DNA from: JAJEDW01 sp963555775
GTDB lineage: Bacteria > Acidobacteriota > Terriglobia > 20CM-2-55-15
NCBI GenBank assembly: GCA_963555775.3
Contig: CAUVWY020000010.1
Coordinates: 992,001 to 1,056,000 of the forward strand
Length of the DNA stretch: 64,000 bases
Direction of reading: 5' to 3'
Part shown: piece by piece, positions 43,739 through 52,482 of the stretch
Position numbering within the stretch: the first letter of the stretch is position 1
Layout of the letters: each line of letters starts with the position of its first letter
Program-made: the position numbers and the translations under genes
Notes under the pieces: model-generated
Database searches by the model: none
The model's input: only the letters and a program-made list of their open reading frames with translations
Told to the model about the DNA's origin: nothing

Positions 43739-45590
43739 CCCTGAATAAGCGCGATTGAGGAAGTATCGATAGTGAAAAAGTAGCGGAAGTACCCGAAATG
43801 TCCCCGTCCCGTGCGAAAAAGAATTTGCAGAATCCTGACGGAAAAGGAGGCATTTCGGATGAACGATTATACGCGCAAGAACATGAGGAATCGCAAGCGG
43901 CGAATCGAGCGTCGGCTTGGGGACCGACATTGGAGGGAACAGTCGGCGCCGATGTTGTCGGCGAGTAACATGCACTATGAGATGGGCAAGCGGATGCGCG
44001 GCACGGGGGTTGGCGGTCTTGGGGCGATGCATCGGGTGGCGCGGCGGACGGGTCTGATCGAGGCCATCGACGCGCGGGTGGATGTGCTGAAGCGGCATCT
44101 GCCGTATCACGAGTCGGATCACGTGTTGAACATCGCCTACAACGCGTTGACGGGAGGGACGTGTCTGGAAGACATCGAGTTGCGGCGCAACGACGAAGCA
44201 TACCTGGATGCGCTGGGGGCGCAGCGGATACCGGACCCGACCACGGCGGGCGACTTTTGCCGGAGATTCGAGCCCGGCGACGTGGAGAACCTGATGGAGG
44301 CGGCGAATGAAGTGCGGCTGAATGTGTGGCGGCAGCAACCGGCCGGTTTTTTCGACGAGGCGGTGTTGGACGCGGATGGGACCCTGGCGCCGACCAGCGG
44401 GGAATGCAAGGAAGGGATGGATATCGCCTACGACGGGACATGGGGCTATCACCCGTTGTTGATTTCACTGGCGAACACCGCCGAGCCGTTATACCTGGTG
44501 AACCGGAGCGGCAACCGGCCCTCGCATGAAGGCGCGGCCCCGCGGTTCGATCAGGCGATCGGGTTGTGCCAGCGCGCCGGGTTCCATCGGATCCTGCTGC
44601 GCGGGGACACCGACTTCAGCCAGACCCGGCATCTGGATGGATGGGACGGCCAGGGCGTGGACTTCATCTTCGGTATCGACGCGAGGGCGAACCTGGTGGC
44701 GCGGGCCGATGCGCTGGAGCCGGACTGCTGGGCAGTTCTGGAGCGTGAGGCCAGATACGAGGTGGCCACCCAGCCCCGCCAGCGTCCCGACAAGGTCAAG
44801 GAACGGATCGTTCGGGAACGCGGTTTCAAGAACGTTCGCTTGCGGGGCGAAGACGTGGCCGAGTTCGCCTACCGGCCCGGCGCCTGTAAGCGGGACTACC
44901 GCGTCGTGGTGGTGCGGAAGAATCTGTCGGAGGCCAAAGGGGAGTGGGTGTTGTTCGACAAGATCCGGTACTTCTTCTACATCACGAACCGTGCCGGTCC
45001 CGCCGACCGGATCGTGAAGCGCGCGAATCAACGGTGCAATCAGGAGAATCTCATCGAGCAACTCAAGAACGGCGTCCGGGCCTTGAAAATGCCGGTGGGC
45101 GACCGGACCGGCAACTGGGCCTACATGGTGATGGCGTCGCTGGCCTGGACCCTGAAGGCGTGGTTTGCGTTGCTGCTTCCCGAAACCGGACGCTGGGCCC
45201 CGAAGTATCGGGCCGAGAAGCAGACCGTTCTACGCATGGAGTTCAAGACGTTCCTGAACGCCTTCATCCTCCTGCCGTGCCAACTCGTGCGTACCGGCCG
45301 GCGCATCGTCTTCCGGCTCATGGCCTGGAACCCGTGGCTGTCCGTCTTGTTCCGTGCCGTGGATGTGTTGCGTCGTCCCCTGCGATGCTGACCCGATCAT
45401 GGATCTGAGCCCGGGCGGTCGAGGTCCCGGTTGCTGTCAACCCTTCAAACAGACACGGCGAGGCCCCCACTGGAACAGACGCAACTCGAACCGGAGGCCG
45501 GGACAAAACGATCCCGGAACGGAAGGTTATGCCTCCAACTTTATGGCTGGGAACCGGCCGTTCGCCATCTGGTTATGCGCTTGTTTTGGG
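43739..45590 (+). mobile_element. IS1380-family insertion sequence, about 1,852 bp
   Basis: The left end CCCTGAATAAGCGC and right end (reverse complement) CCCAAAACAAGCGC form imperfect inverted ends. CCTAGT flanks both sides (43733-43738 and 45591-45596), a 5-6 base target duplication. It sits inside the LRR gene, and both sides are in phase. It encodes one transposase (43859-45391); the following ~200 bases are noncoding. Confidence 0.85.
43859..45391 (+). CDS. IS1380-family DDE transposase
   Basis: The start is at 43859 after AAAAGGAGG. 510 residues with the DDE fold: first Asp in VLDADGT, second in LLRGDTDF, and Glu in RCNQENLIEQLKNGVRALKMPVG. YFFYITNR and the QENLIEQLK region are typical of IS1380/IS942-type transposases. 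No frameshift or stop, so the copy is potentially active. It moves the element by cut-and-paste. Confidence 0.92.
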   Translation: MNDYTRKNMRNRKRRIERRLGDRHWREQSAPMLSASNMHYEMGKRMRGTGVGGLGAMHRVARRTGLIEAIDARVDVLKRHLPYHESDHVLNIAYNALTGGTCLEDIELRRNDEAYLDALGAQRIPDPTTAGDFCRRFEPGDVENLMEAANEVRLNVWRQQPAGFFDEAVLDADGTLAPTSGECKEGMDIAYDGTWGYHPLLISLANTAEPLYLVNRSGNRPSHEGAAPRFDQAIGLCQRAGFHRILLRGDTDFSQTRHLDGWDGQGVDFIFGIDARANLVARADALEPDCWAVLEREARYEVATQPRQRPDKVKERIVRERGFKNVRLRGEDVAEFAYRPGACKRDYRVVVVRKNLSEAKGEWVLFDKIRYFFYITNRAGPADRIVKRANQRCNQENLIEQLKNGVRALKMPVGDRTGNWAYMVMASLAWTLKAWFALLLPETGRWAPKYRAEKQTVLRMEFKTFLNAFILLPCQLVRTGRRIVFRLMAWNPWLSVLFRAVDVLRRPLRC

Positions 45591-46132
45591 CCTAGTTCCA
45601 CCGGGACCGGTCCCACCAACTCGTTGTTGCTCAAATCCAACCACCGCAACTGGGACAGTTGGCCTAGCTCCATCGGGATGGGTCCCACCAACTCGTTGCC
45701 GCGGAAGTCCACCCCCTGCAGCTGGCTCAGTTGGGCTAATTCGGGCGGGATGAGCCCCGTCAATTGGTTGTTGCGGAGATCCAACAGCTTTAGATGAGAC
45801 AGTTGACCCAGTTCGGGCGGGATGAGGCCCGCCAGCTGGTTGCCTAGGAGACGCAATTCCGTGACACGGCGCGGGGATCCCCAGACGTCGACGCCTCGCC
45901 AACTGGTAATGGGTAACTGTGTATCCCAGTCCAAGTTGACACCGGCCGCTCGGTCGCGTAGTGCCAACAGGACTTTACAGTCCTCGACCAGCCCGGGGTT
46001 GTTCCTCGGGTCCGGCACAAGCGTACCGCCATCGCAGGCCCACAGGGTCGGACTGCCTGCCCCCAACAACAGGACTGCCGTAATGGTCCAAGTCACCGCG
46101 ATCGAAGGAAGAACGCCGTTTCGTGACAACAT
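45591..46132 (-). pseudogene. N-terminal segment of the LRR surface-protein gene
   Basis: About 180 codons to the IS. Signal peptide (residues 1-32, ending SPTLWACDGG), a short cap region with DCKVLLALRDRAAG (the LRRNT-like motif of plant-type LRR proteins) and the first four LRR units. Reading continues for about 20 residues of IS sequence and stops. With the segment at 40957-43738 it forms the broken gene. The promoter should lie in 46133-46361, which shows no other feature. Confidence 0.8.
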
Positions 46133-46361
46133 GGTTTGGCGGAAGTATATGCCTCTTTAAAGGGCGAGATGGCAGCCGCACGCCGAACATTCGCGCAGGT
46201 GACAGAAAATGCCGATTTTTTGGACGAGTGCCAAAAGCCAGGCCCTGACTTCAGAACCGAGAAAACCTCGATTTTCCCCCACGAGGTTATTCATGCCCAC
46301 CGCGCTTCGCCCGAGTATCGGCGTGTGCCACGATGACAAATCACGCTACCCGCAAGATGCA

Positions 46362-47807
46362 TCAATACGAACGGGCAAAGATCACCCGCCGTTCCGATGC
46401 TCCGCCACACGCAATGCACTTCCCTGCCGACGAATCTCCACCGGCGCCGGGGTCGAGGGGAATGCAGCGGATGGTCGCCTTGGTCTCGCTCTTGATTTTC
46501 TCCTCGCAGCCAGGTGAGCCGCACCAGTGACTCCGTAGAAACCCGGCATTCTCACCGTCCAGGATCGGATTGAACTGGCTGTAGTCATCCACCCGATGGG
46601 TATTCGATTCGCGGAAGTCCAACGCCCGCTGGAATATCCCGCTCTGGATCTCGTCCAGCAACCCGGCGATGGTGTCGGCGAGGCCATCTTGAGACACGAA
46701 ATGCTTCTCGCCGTTGTCGCGACGGACCAGAACCACCTGATTCTTCTCCAGATCCTTCGGCCCCATTTCCATCCGCAACGGAACTCCCCGCTGCTCCCAA
46801 TGATTGAATTTGAATCCGGGGCTGTGTTGTTCCCTGTCGTCGATCTTGAAGCCAATTCCATCGAAACCGGGCGTCAACCGGCCGAGGCGTTCCATGACTG
46901 CCGCACGTTGCTCGTCTTTCCTGTAAATCGGAACGATCGCCAACTGGGTCGTGGCGAGTTTCGGAGGTATGACGATGCCCTTGTCGTCGCCGTGAGCCAT
47001 GATCAGGGCGCCAACCAGACGGGTTGAGACACCCCAACTGCTCGCGTAGACGTATTCCTGTTCGCCGTTCTCGTTCTGAAACTTCACATCGAAGGCCTTG
47101 GCGAAGTTCTGGTCGAGATGATGCGACGTGCCGGCCTGCAAACCCTTGCCGTCCTGCATCATGGCTTCGATCGAGTAGGTATGGTGTGCGCCGGCGAATT
47201 TCTCGCTCTCCGACTTCAGGCCCGGAATCACGGGGACCGCCATGAACTCCTCCGCGAACCTGCGATAGATCTCCAGAATCGTACGAGTTTCCTTCTCGGC
47301 GTCGTCGTACGTCGCATGGGCGGTGTGCCCTTCCTGCCACAGGAACTCCGTTGTGCGCAGAAAGAAGCGTGTCCGCATCTCCCACCGGACGACGTTGGCC
47401 CACTGATTGATCAGCAGCGGCAAGTCTCGATAGGATTGAATCCAGTTCCGGTAGGCGTGCCAGACGATCGTCTCCGAAGTGGGTCTGATAACAAGAGCTT
47501 CTTCCAGTTCCGCTCCGCCGGCATGCGTCACCGTAGCCACTTCAGGCGCAAAGCCTTCCACGTGCTCGGCTTCCTTCTTCAGGAAGCTTTCGGGAATCAA
47601 GAGAGGAAAATACGCGTTCTGGTGACCGGTGGCCTTGAACATGTCGTCCAGAGCCCGTTGCATCTTCTCCCAGATGGCATATCCGTTGGGCCGAATGACC
47701 ATGCATCCCTTGACCGGGGCGTAATCGGCCAGTTCGGCCGCTGCGATAACGTCCGTGTACCAACGTGAGTAATCGTCGATCCGTTTTGTGATTCTTGAAT
47801 CCGCCAT
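46362..47807 (-). CDS. proS: Prolyl-tRNA synthetase, archaeal/eukaryotic-like short form
   Basis: 481 residues, class II synthetase without an editing INS domain. Motif 2 is RWEMRTRFFLRTTEFLWQEGHTAH (residues 141-164) and the motif 3-like GTSH..GVSTRLVGALIMAHGDDKGIVIPP region is present. The C-terminus bears a zinc-binding-like CIACGG and ends RSY, as in the short ProRS class. Charges tRNA-Pro. It stands alone, with a 55-base gap to the divergent mutase. Confidence 0.93.
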   Translation of the reverse strand: MADSRITKRIDDYSRWYTDVIAAAELADYAPVKGCMVIRPNGYAIWEKMQRALDDMFKATGHQNAYFPLLIPESFLKKEAEHVEGFAPEVATVTHAGGAELEEALVIRPTSETIVWHAYRNWIQSYRDLPLLINQWANVVRWEMRTRFFLRTTEFLWQEGHTAHATYDDAEKETRTILEIYRRFAEEFMAVPVIPGLKSESEKFAGAHHTYSIEAMMQDGKGLQAGTSHHLDQNFAKAFDVKFQNENGEQEYVYASSWGVSTRLVGALIMAHGDDKGIVIPPKLATTQLAIVPIYRKDEQRAAVMERLGRLTPGFDGIGFKIDDREQHSPGFKFNHWEQRGVPLRMEMGPKDLEKNQVVLVRRDNGEKHFVSQDGLADTIAGLLDEIQSGIFQRALDFRESNTHRVDDYSQFNPILDGENAGFLRSHWCGSPGCEEKIKSETKATIRCIPLDPGAGGDSSAGKCIACGGASERRVIFARSY

Positions 47808-47930
47808 ATTCGCCTTCCCTTCGTACGGGGCGCTTTCAAAGCATGAAATAAACCGCTGATGTTAGCACGCACGGCGTCGCCCGGATTGACACCCCCGAGT
47901 ATCGACAATACGATGCCTTCAGAAGGACCG

Positions 47931-49562
47931 ATGGCACGGAATATCAGTAAAAAACCGGCAGGCCGAGACAATGTGGGGCGTCAGGTCTCGACGACAACGG
48001 TGTCCGGCGTACCGATCAAGGCTCTCTACGGTCCGGCGGACCTGGACGGAATCGACCTGGAGACCGAGCTTGGACAACCGGGACAGAAGCCTTACACGCG
48101 TGGCATCTACCCCGAAATGTACCGGAAGCGCCACTGGACCATGCGCCAGTTCAGCGGCTTCGGCACCGCCGAAGACACGAACGAGCGTTTCCGCTACCTG
48201 CTCGACCACGGACAGACAGGCCTTTCGGTCGCCTTTGACCTGCCAACGCTGATGGGTGTGGACTCGGACCACCTAATGTCGGAAGGCGAGGTGGGAAAGT
48301 GCGGCGTCGCGGTCGATTCGCTCGAAGACATGGAAACGCTGTTTCGCGGAATTTCCCTTGCCGAAATCAGCACGTCGATGACAACCAACGCTCCAGCCCC
48401 GATTCTCTGGGCGATGTACCTGGTCGTTGCCGAAAAGCAGGGGGCGCCGTGGAGCAAGCTCACGGGAACGATTCAGAACGACCTGCTCAAGGAATACATC
48501 GCACAGAAGACGTACATCTTCCCTCCCCGGCCTTCGATGAAGATGGTCGTTGACACGTTCGAGTTCGGTTTCCGGAACGTGCCGCGGTGGAACACCATTT
48601 CGATCAGCGGCTACCACATTCGCGAGGCCGGCTCGACGGCATTGCAGGAACTCGCCTTCACGCTCTATGACGGCATCGAATATGTCGAATGGGCCCGCCG
48701 CCGGGGGCTGGATGTGGACGATTTCGCGCCACGGCTTTCGTTCTTTTTCAACGCCCACAACGATCTTTTCGAAGAAGTCGCCAAATATCGCGCGGCCCGC
48801 AAGATCTGGCACAAGATCATGACGGAGCGCTTCGGAGCCCGTAATCCACGGTCGACCCTGCTCCGGTTTCATACGCAGACAGCCGGGTGTTCCCTGACCG
48901 CGCAGCAACCCTCGAACAACGTCGTAAGGACAACGGTTCAAGCACTGGCCGCGGTACTTGGCGGCACACAGTCCCTTCACACCAATTCACTCGACGAAAC
49001 GCTGGCACTGCCCACCGAACATACAGCCCGCATTGCCCTGCAGACGCAGCAGATCCTCGCCGAGGAAAGCGGCCTAACCGACACGGTGGATCCCCTGGGC
49101 GGCTCTTACTATCTCGAACGACTCACCCTCGAAATGGAACAGGGGTGCTGGGACTACTTCGAACGGCTCGACCGAATGGGCGGCATGGTCGCCGCAATCG
49201 AACAGGGCTTTCCGCAACGTGAAATTCAGCTGTCCGCCTACGCCTTCCAGAAAGCCGTCGAAACCCGCGAAAAGATCATCGTCGGGGTAAACGACTTCGA
49301 GACTGGGGACACTTCGCCGATTGAGACCCTTTCGATTGACGAATCCGTCGCCGAACGTCAACTCACCCGGCTTCGGACGCTTCGGGCACACCGCGATACC
49401 GGCCGGGTCGACCGCGCCCGTCAGGCACTCTCCAAAGCCGCACGTGAGGATGTCAACGTCATGGAACCCGTTCTGGAATGCGTCCGCGCCTATGCGACTC
49501 TGGGCGAAATGTGCGATACGCTTCGGGATGTCTACGGTGTTTACGAAGAACCCGGATTCTAG
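47931..49562 (+). CDS. Acyl-CoA mutase large subunit (isobutyryl-CoA-mutase-like)
   Basis: The start is at 47931 (MARNISKKPAG) after AGAAGGA; 543 residues. A TIM barrel of the methylmalonyl-CoA mutase large-chain family without a B12 domain. The pocket residues match isobutyryl-CoA mutase: Phe74 in MRQFSGFG where MCM has Tyr89, and Gln192 in EYIAQKTY where MCM has Arg207. The spacing (118 residues) is the same as in both families. It therefore probably rearranges isobutyryl/n-butyryl-CoA or a related branched acyl-CoA. The B12-binding partner is three bases downstream. Confidence 0.88.
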   Translation: MARNISKKPAGRDNVGRQVSTTTVSGVPIKALYGPADLDGIDLETELGQPGQKPYTRGIYPEMYRKRHWTMRQFSGFGTAEDTNERFRYLLDHGQTGLSVAFDLPTLMGVDSDHLMSEGEVGKCGVAVDSLEDMETLFRGISLAEISTSMTTNAPAPILWAMYLVVAEKQGAPWSKLTGTIQNDLLKEYIAQKTYIFPPRPSMKMVVDTFEFGFRNVPRWNTISISGYHIREAGSTALQELAFTLYDGIEYVEWARRRGLDVDDFAPRLSFFFNAHNDLFEEVAKYRAARKIWHKIMTERFGARNPRSTLLRFHTQTAGCSLTAQQPSNNVVRTTVQALAAVLGGTQSLHTNSLDETLALPTEHTARIALQTQQILAEESGLTDTVDPLGGSYYLERLTLEMEQGCWDYFERLDRMGGMVAAIEQGFPQREIQLSAYAFQKAVETREKIIVGVNDFETGDTSPIETLSIDESVAERQLTRLRTLRAHRDTGRVDRARQALSKAAREDVNVMEPVLECVRAYATLGEMCDTLRDVYGVYEEPGF

Positions 49563-49565
49563 TCG

Positions 49566-49988
49566 ATGACGACAGAGAGAATCATACGCGTCCTGGTCGC
49601 CAAACCCGGTCTCGACGGTCACGACCGCGGCGCCAGGGTCATCGCGCACGCGTTCCGGGACGCCGGCTTCGAAGTGATCTACACGGGACTTCGAAAGACC
49701 GCGCGGCAGATCGTCAACGCGGCCCTTCAGGAAGACGTCGACGTCATCGGCATCTCGGTTCTTTCGGGTGCGCACATGACATTGTGCCCTCGGATCATGG
49801 AACTGATCCGTGAAGCGAAACTCGATGACGTCCTCGTGATCGTGGGAGGAATCGTTCCCGGCGACGATATCGCTCAACTGAAGGATGCGGGTATCCGTGA
49901 AGTGTTCGGACCGGGCACGTCAACCGGGGAAATTGTCAGGTACATTCGGGACAACGTGCGGCCAATTCAAATCCCAACGGACAATTAG
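49566..49988 (+). CDS. Acyl-CoA mutase small subunit, cobalamin-binding
   Basis: 140 residues. A B12-binding Rossmann-like domain with the base-off motif D-x-H-x-x-G in KPGLDGHDRGARV (residues 13-25), SVLSGAH and GGIVPGDD. It pairs with the large subunit at 47931 to form a two-chain adenosylcobalamin mutase. The gene is three bases after it and surely co-transcribed. Cobalamin must come from elsewhere. Confidence 0.92.
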   Translation: MTTERIIRVLVAKPGLDGHDRGARVIAHAFRDAGFEVIYTGLRKTARQIVNAALQEDVDVIGISVLSGAHMTLCPRIMELIREAKLDDVLVIVGGIVPGDDIAQLKDAGIREVFGPGTSTGEIVRYIRDNVRPIQIPTDN

Positions 49989-50092
49989 CGCGAGTTTCCG
50001 CCGATACCGGAGGACTGTTTCACGACACTCGCGCCGAATTAGCGCGAGTTTACGGAGATACTGGAGGGCTGTTTCAGAAAACTCGCGCGAGA
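49983..50092. repeat. Tandem hairpin repeats after the mutase genes
   Basis: Two 54-56 base units, each with GCGCGAGT...ACTCGCGC arms, overlapping the mutase stop codon. They may terminate or stabilise the transcript. Confidence 0.5.
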
Positions 50093-50249
50093 AAACCGGT
50101 GAATTTCTTCCGGAATCGGAGGCCGCGCCAACGGGCTTCCCTCATGACGAGCGTCACGGTGCCCCATTTGGCCCGATCGCGCCCGTGAGGCGCCCATGCG
50201 AGTTGCGGATGCGGGCTGGGGCCGGGCAGGCGTCAGGGAGGTGGAACGG

Positions 50250-51035
50250 ATGCGTGTCGTCGGTTGGAACGTGAACGGGATTCGCGCCTGCGTACGGCGC
50301 GGGTTCGTGGACTTTCTGCACCGGTCCGGCGCCGATATCCTCGGCGTACAGGAGGTCCGCGCACTACCCGGGGAGATCCCTGCGGACGCACGCACGCCAC
50401 CAGGCTGGAACGCCGCGTTCACGGCAGCAGAGCGCCGGGGATACAGTGGCGTCGGCATCTACTCCAAGCTTCAGCCCGATAGCGTGGATACCTCACTCGG
50501 CGAGCCTCGGTTCGATATCGAAGGACGGTTCATCGCCGCTCACTTCCGGACCGGACGCGGGCGGTTCGCGGTTGTCAACGCCTATTTCCCCAAGGGGAGT
50601 GGGAAGGACCGGGACAACAGTCGGGTCGGCTATAAACTCGACTTCTATCGGGCGGTATTCGACCGGGTGCAGCGGCTGCGGCGCCGGTGCCCGGTGCTCG
50701 TGATTGGGGATTACAACACCGCCCACCGCGAGGTCGATCTCGCTCGCCCGAAATCCAATATCAGGAACAGTGGATTTCTCCCCGAGGAGCGGGCCGAATT
50801 GGACCGTTGGATCGAAGCGGGCTGGGTGGACACCTTTCGCGCCCTGCATCCCGGCGAGCCCGGCCATTACACCTGGTGGCGGCAATGGGGCGGCGCGCGC
50901 GAACGCAATGTCGGGTGGCGGATCGACTATGTCCTCGCGTCGCCGGCCGCCATGAAGCGATTGAACGACGCTTTCATCTGGCCCGCCGAACAGGGTTCCG
51001 ACCACTGTCCGGTCGGTGTCGATATCGACTTCTGA
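50250..51035 (+). CDS. xth: Exodeoxyribonuclease III family AP endonuclease
   Basis: The start is at ATG 50250 after GGGAGG; 261 residues. Endonuclease/exonuclease/phosphatase fold with WNVNGIRA (residues 6-13), LGVQEVR with the catalytic Glu, VIGDYNTAH (the Asp/Asn pair), RIDYVLAS and SDHCPVG with the catalytic Asp-His. Acts in base excision repair at abasic sites and as a 3'-exonuclease. Free-standing, with the 275-bp repeat downstream. Confidence 0.93.
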   Translation: MRVVGWNVNGIRACVRRGFVDFLHRSGADILGVQEVRALPGEIPADARTPPGWNAAFTAAERRGYSGVGIYSKLQPDSVDTSLGEPRFDIEGRFIAAHFRTGRGRFAVVNAYFPKGSGKDRDNSRVGYKLDFYRAVFDRVQRLRRRCPVLVIGDYNTAHREVDLARPKSNIRNSGFLPEERAELDRWIEAGWVDTFRALHPGEPGHYTWWRQWGGARERNVGWRIDYVLASPAAMKRLNDAFIWPAEQGSDHCPVGVDIDF

Positions 51036-51129
51036 CGCCGCCGATGAGGCTGTCCGTGGCACCGGAGCGCACAAGTTCTGGAACCGCGCGGGAGCCTCCG
51101 CTATAGTGTGGGCTCCAACGTGACGGTCA

Positions 51130-51405
51130 AGGAGCCTGTGGTAGAAGTGTGCGCGGTCGCGCCGAGGGGTCTTCGGAGGTGGAGTCGAGGAGGGAGGACG
51201 GGAACGATGCTCTCTCATCGTGACCGACGAGCGACGATGAATACGCCCCGAACCCCCCTCGGCCCAGAGGGTTCGGGCGGCATCGCACCATCTCGGGCGT
51301 TGCCGCTCCTGTCCGATCAATGAGGATCGGCGGCGGCGCGGCGCCTTCGGTCTGAGTACGATGGCACCCCGAACGCGGCCATGCACACTTCTACAACAGG
51401 CTCCT
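51130..51405 (+). repeat. TIR-bounded 275-bp repeat (MITE-like), intact copy
   Basis: Starts AGGAGCCTGTGGTAGAAGTG and ends with its complement (CACTTCTACAACAGGCTCCT) with one mismatch over 23 bases. Internal blocks GGGGTCTTCG, CATCGTGACCGACGA, CCGAACCCCCCT and GGGCGGCATCG match the copies at 6856-7402 in the reversed orientation. It ends 15 bases before the start of the metallo-hydrolase gene. No ORF of its own is apparent. Confidence 0.8.
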
Positions 51406-51420
51406 ACCTGGGAGGAACCC

Positions 51421-52458
51421 ATGAATTGCAGGCACATCGCGGCATTGTGCGCCACCGGCGTGGCCCTTGGGGTGCCCGCACCCCACACCGCGGCTCAAGA
51501 GCGGTCGCTCTACCAGCAGACCCAGTACCAGGGCAGGGAGATCGGGAACCTGACCGGCGACATCTATTACGCGCGGCAGGATGACTACCTCAGCGTGTTC
51601 ATGGTGACGTCGGAAGGAATCGTCCTGGTCGAACCTGTCGGCACGGAGATGGCGACCTGGCTGAAGGAGGAACTCACCCGGCGTTTCGATGTCCCCGTAA
51701 AGTATGTGATCTACAGCCACCATCACTGGGACCACGGATCGGGAGGGGCCGTATGGGCTGATACGGCGCAACTGATCGGCCACGAGAACATGCTTCGCGC
51801 CCTGGAAATGCCCCCCGCCGACACTCCGCTGCCTGAAACCGCCCGGCCTCAGGACACGAACGGGGACGGCGGCATCGATCCGGACGAAGCATCGGGGAAT
51901 CTCCAGCGACTTTTCGATTTGTACGACGCGGACCGGAACGGGACGTTGAGCGGCGCCGAAGTCACTCGCGGACCGCTCGCAAACGTCGTGCCGCCCAATC
52001 TGACCTATACCAGCACGATCCACATCAATCTGGGCGGAAAACGCGTGGAAGTCATCCCGACGCCGATCCGCCACGCCGACGACAACACAATCGTGCGTTT
52101 CGTGGATGGGACCAACGTCCTGTTCGCATCCGACTGGATCACGATCAATCGCGTGCCGTTCGGCGGCGACGTGGCACGGAACGACGAAATCGACAAGGTC
52201 AGTCAAGTCGAAGCGATGGACTTCGAACACTTCGTGTGCAGCCACGGGAGACTGGGAACCAAGGCCGACGTAACGGCCAATCTCCGCTATCGCGAGTTGG
52301 TCCAAGACCGTGTGCGCCAGGCGATCGGTAACGGGGAAAGCCTCGCCGAGGCCCAGGCCAGCGTGACCATGGAGGATTATTCGAGTTGGGAATTCTACGA
52401 ACAGCAGCGGCCGCTGAACGTGGCCGGCGCCTATCGAGCGTTGACCGAGGATCGGTAA
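51421..52458 (+). CDS. Secreted metallo-beta-lactamase-fold hydrolase with an inserted EF-hand pair
   Basis: The start is at ATG 51421 after GGGAGG. 345 residues with a signal peptide (1-25). The MBL fold has SHHHWDHGSGG (metal ligands) and later ASDW and CSHGRLG. Between the strands, residues about 141-185 hold two EF-hand loops, DTNGDGGIDPDEA and DADRNGTLSGAEV, with the expected acidic positions. Calcium could thus control or stabilise an extracytoplasmic hydrolase. A 275-bp element lies just upstream and may supply the leader. The substrate is unknown. Confidence 0.82.
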   Translation: MNCRHIAALCATGVALGVPAPHTAAQERSLYQQTQYQGREIGNLTGDIYYARQDDYLSVFMVTSEGIVLVEPVGTEMATWLKEELTRRFDVPVKYVIYSHHHWDHGSGGAVWADTAQLIGHENMLRALEMPPADTPLPETARPQDTNGDGGIDPDEASGNLQRLFDLYDADRNGTLSGAEVTRGPLANVVPPNLTYTSTIHINLGGKRVEVIPTPIRHADDNTIVRFVDGTNVLFASDWITINRVPFGGDVARNDEIDKVSQVEAMDFEHFVCSHGRLGTKADVTANLRYRELVQDRVRQAIGNGESLAEAQASVTMEDYSSWEFYEQQRPLNVAGAYRALTEDR

Positions 52459-52482
52459 CGGTACTCCCGCGGGCGGCGTTGA

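Noticed and set aside
51361..51420. Earlier start of the metallo-hydrolase gene
   Set aside because: Those codons lie in the TIR element; a GGGAGG site and signal peptide fit ATG 51421.
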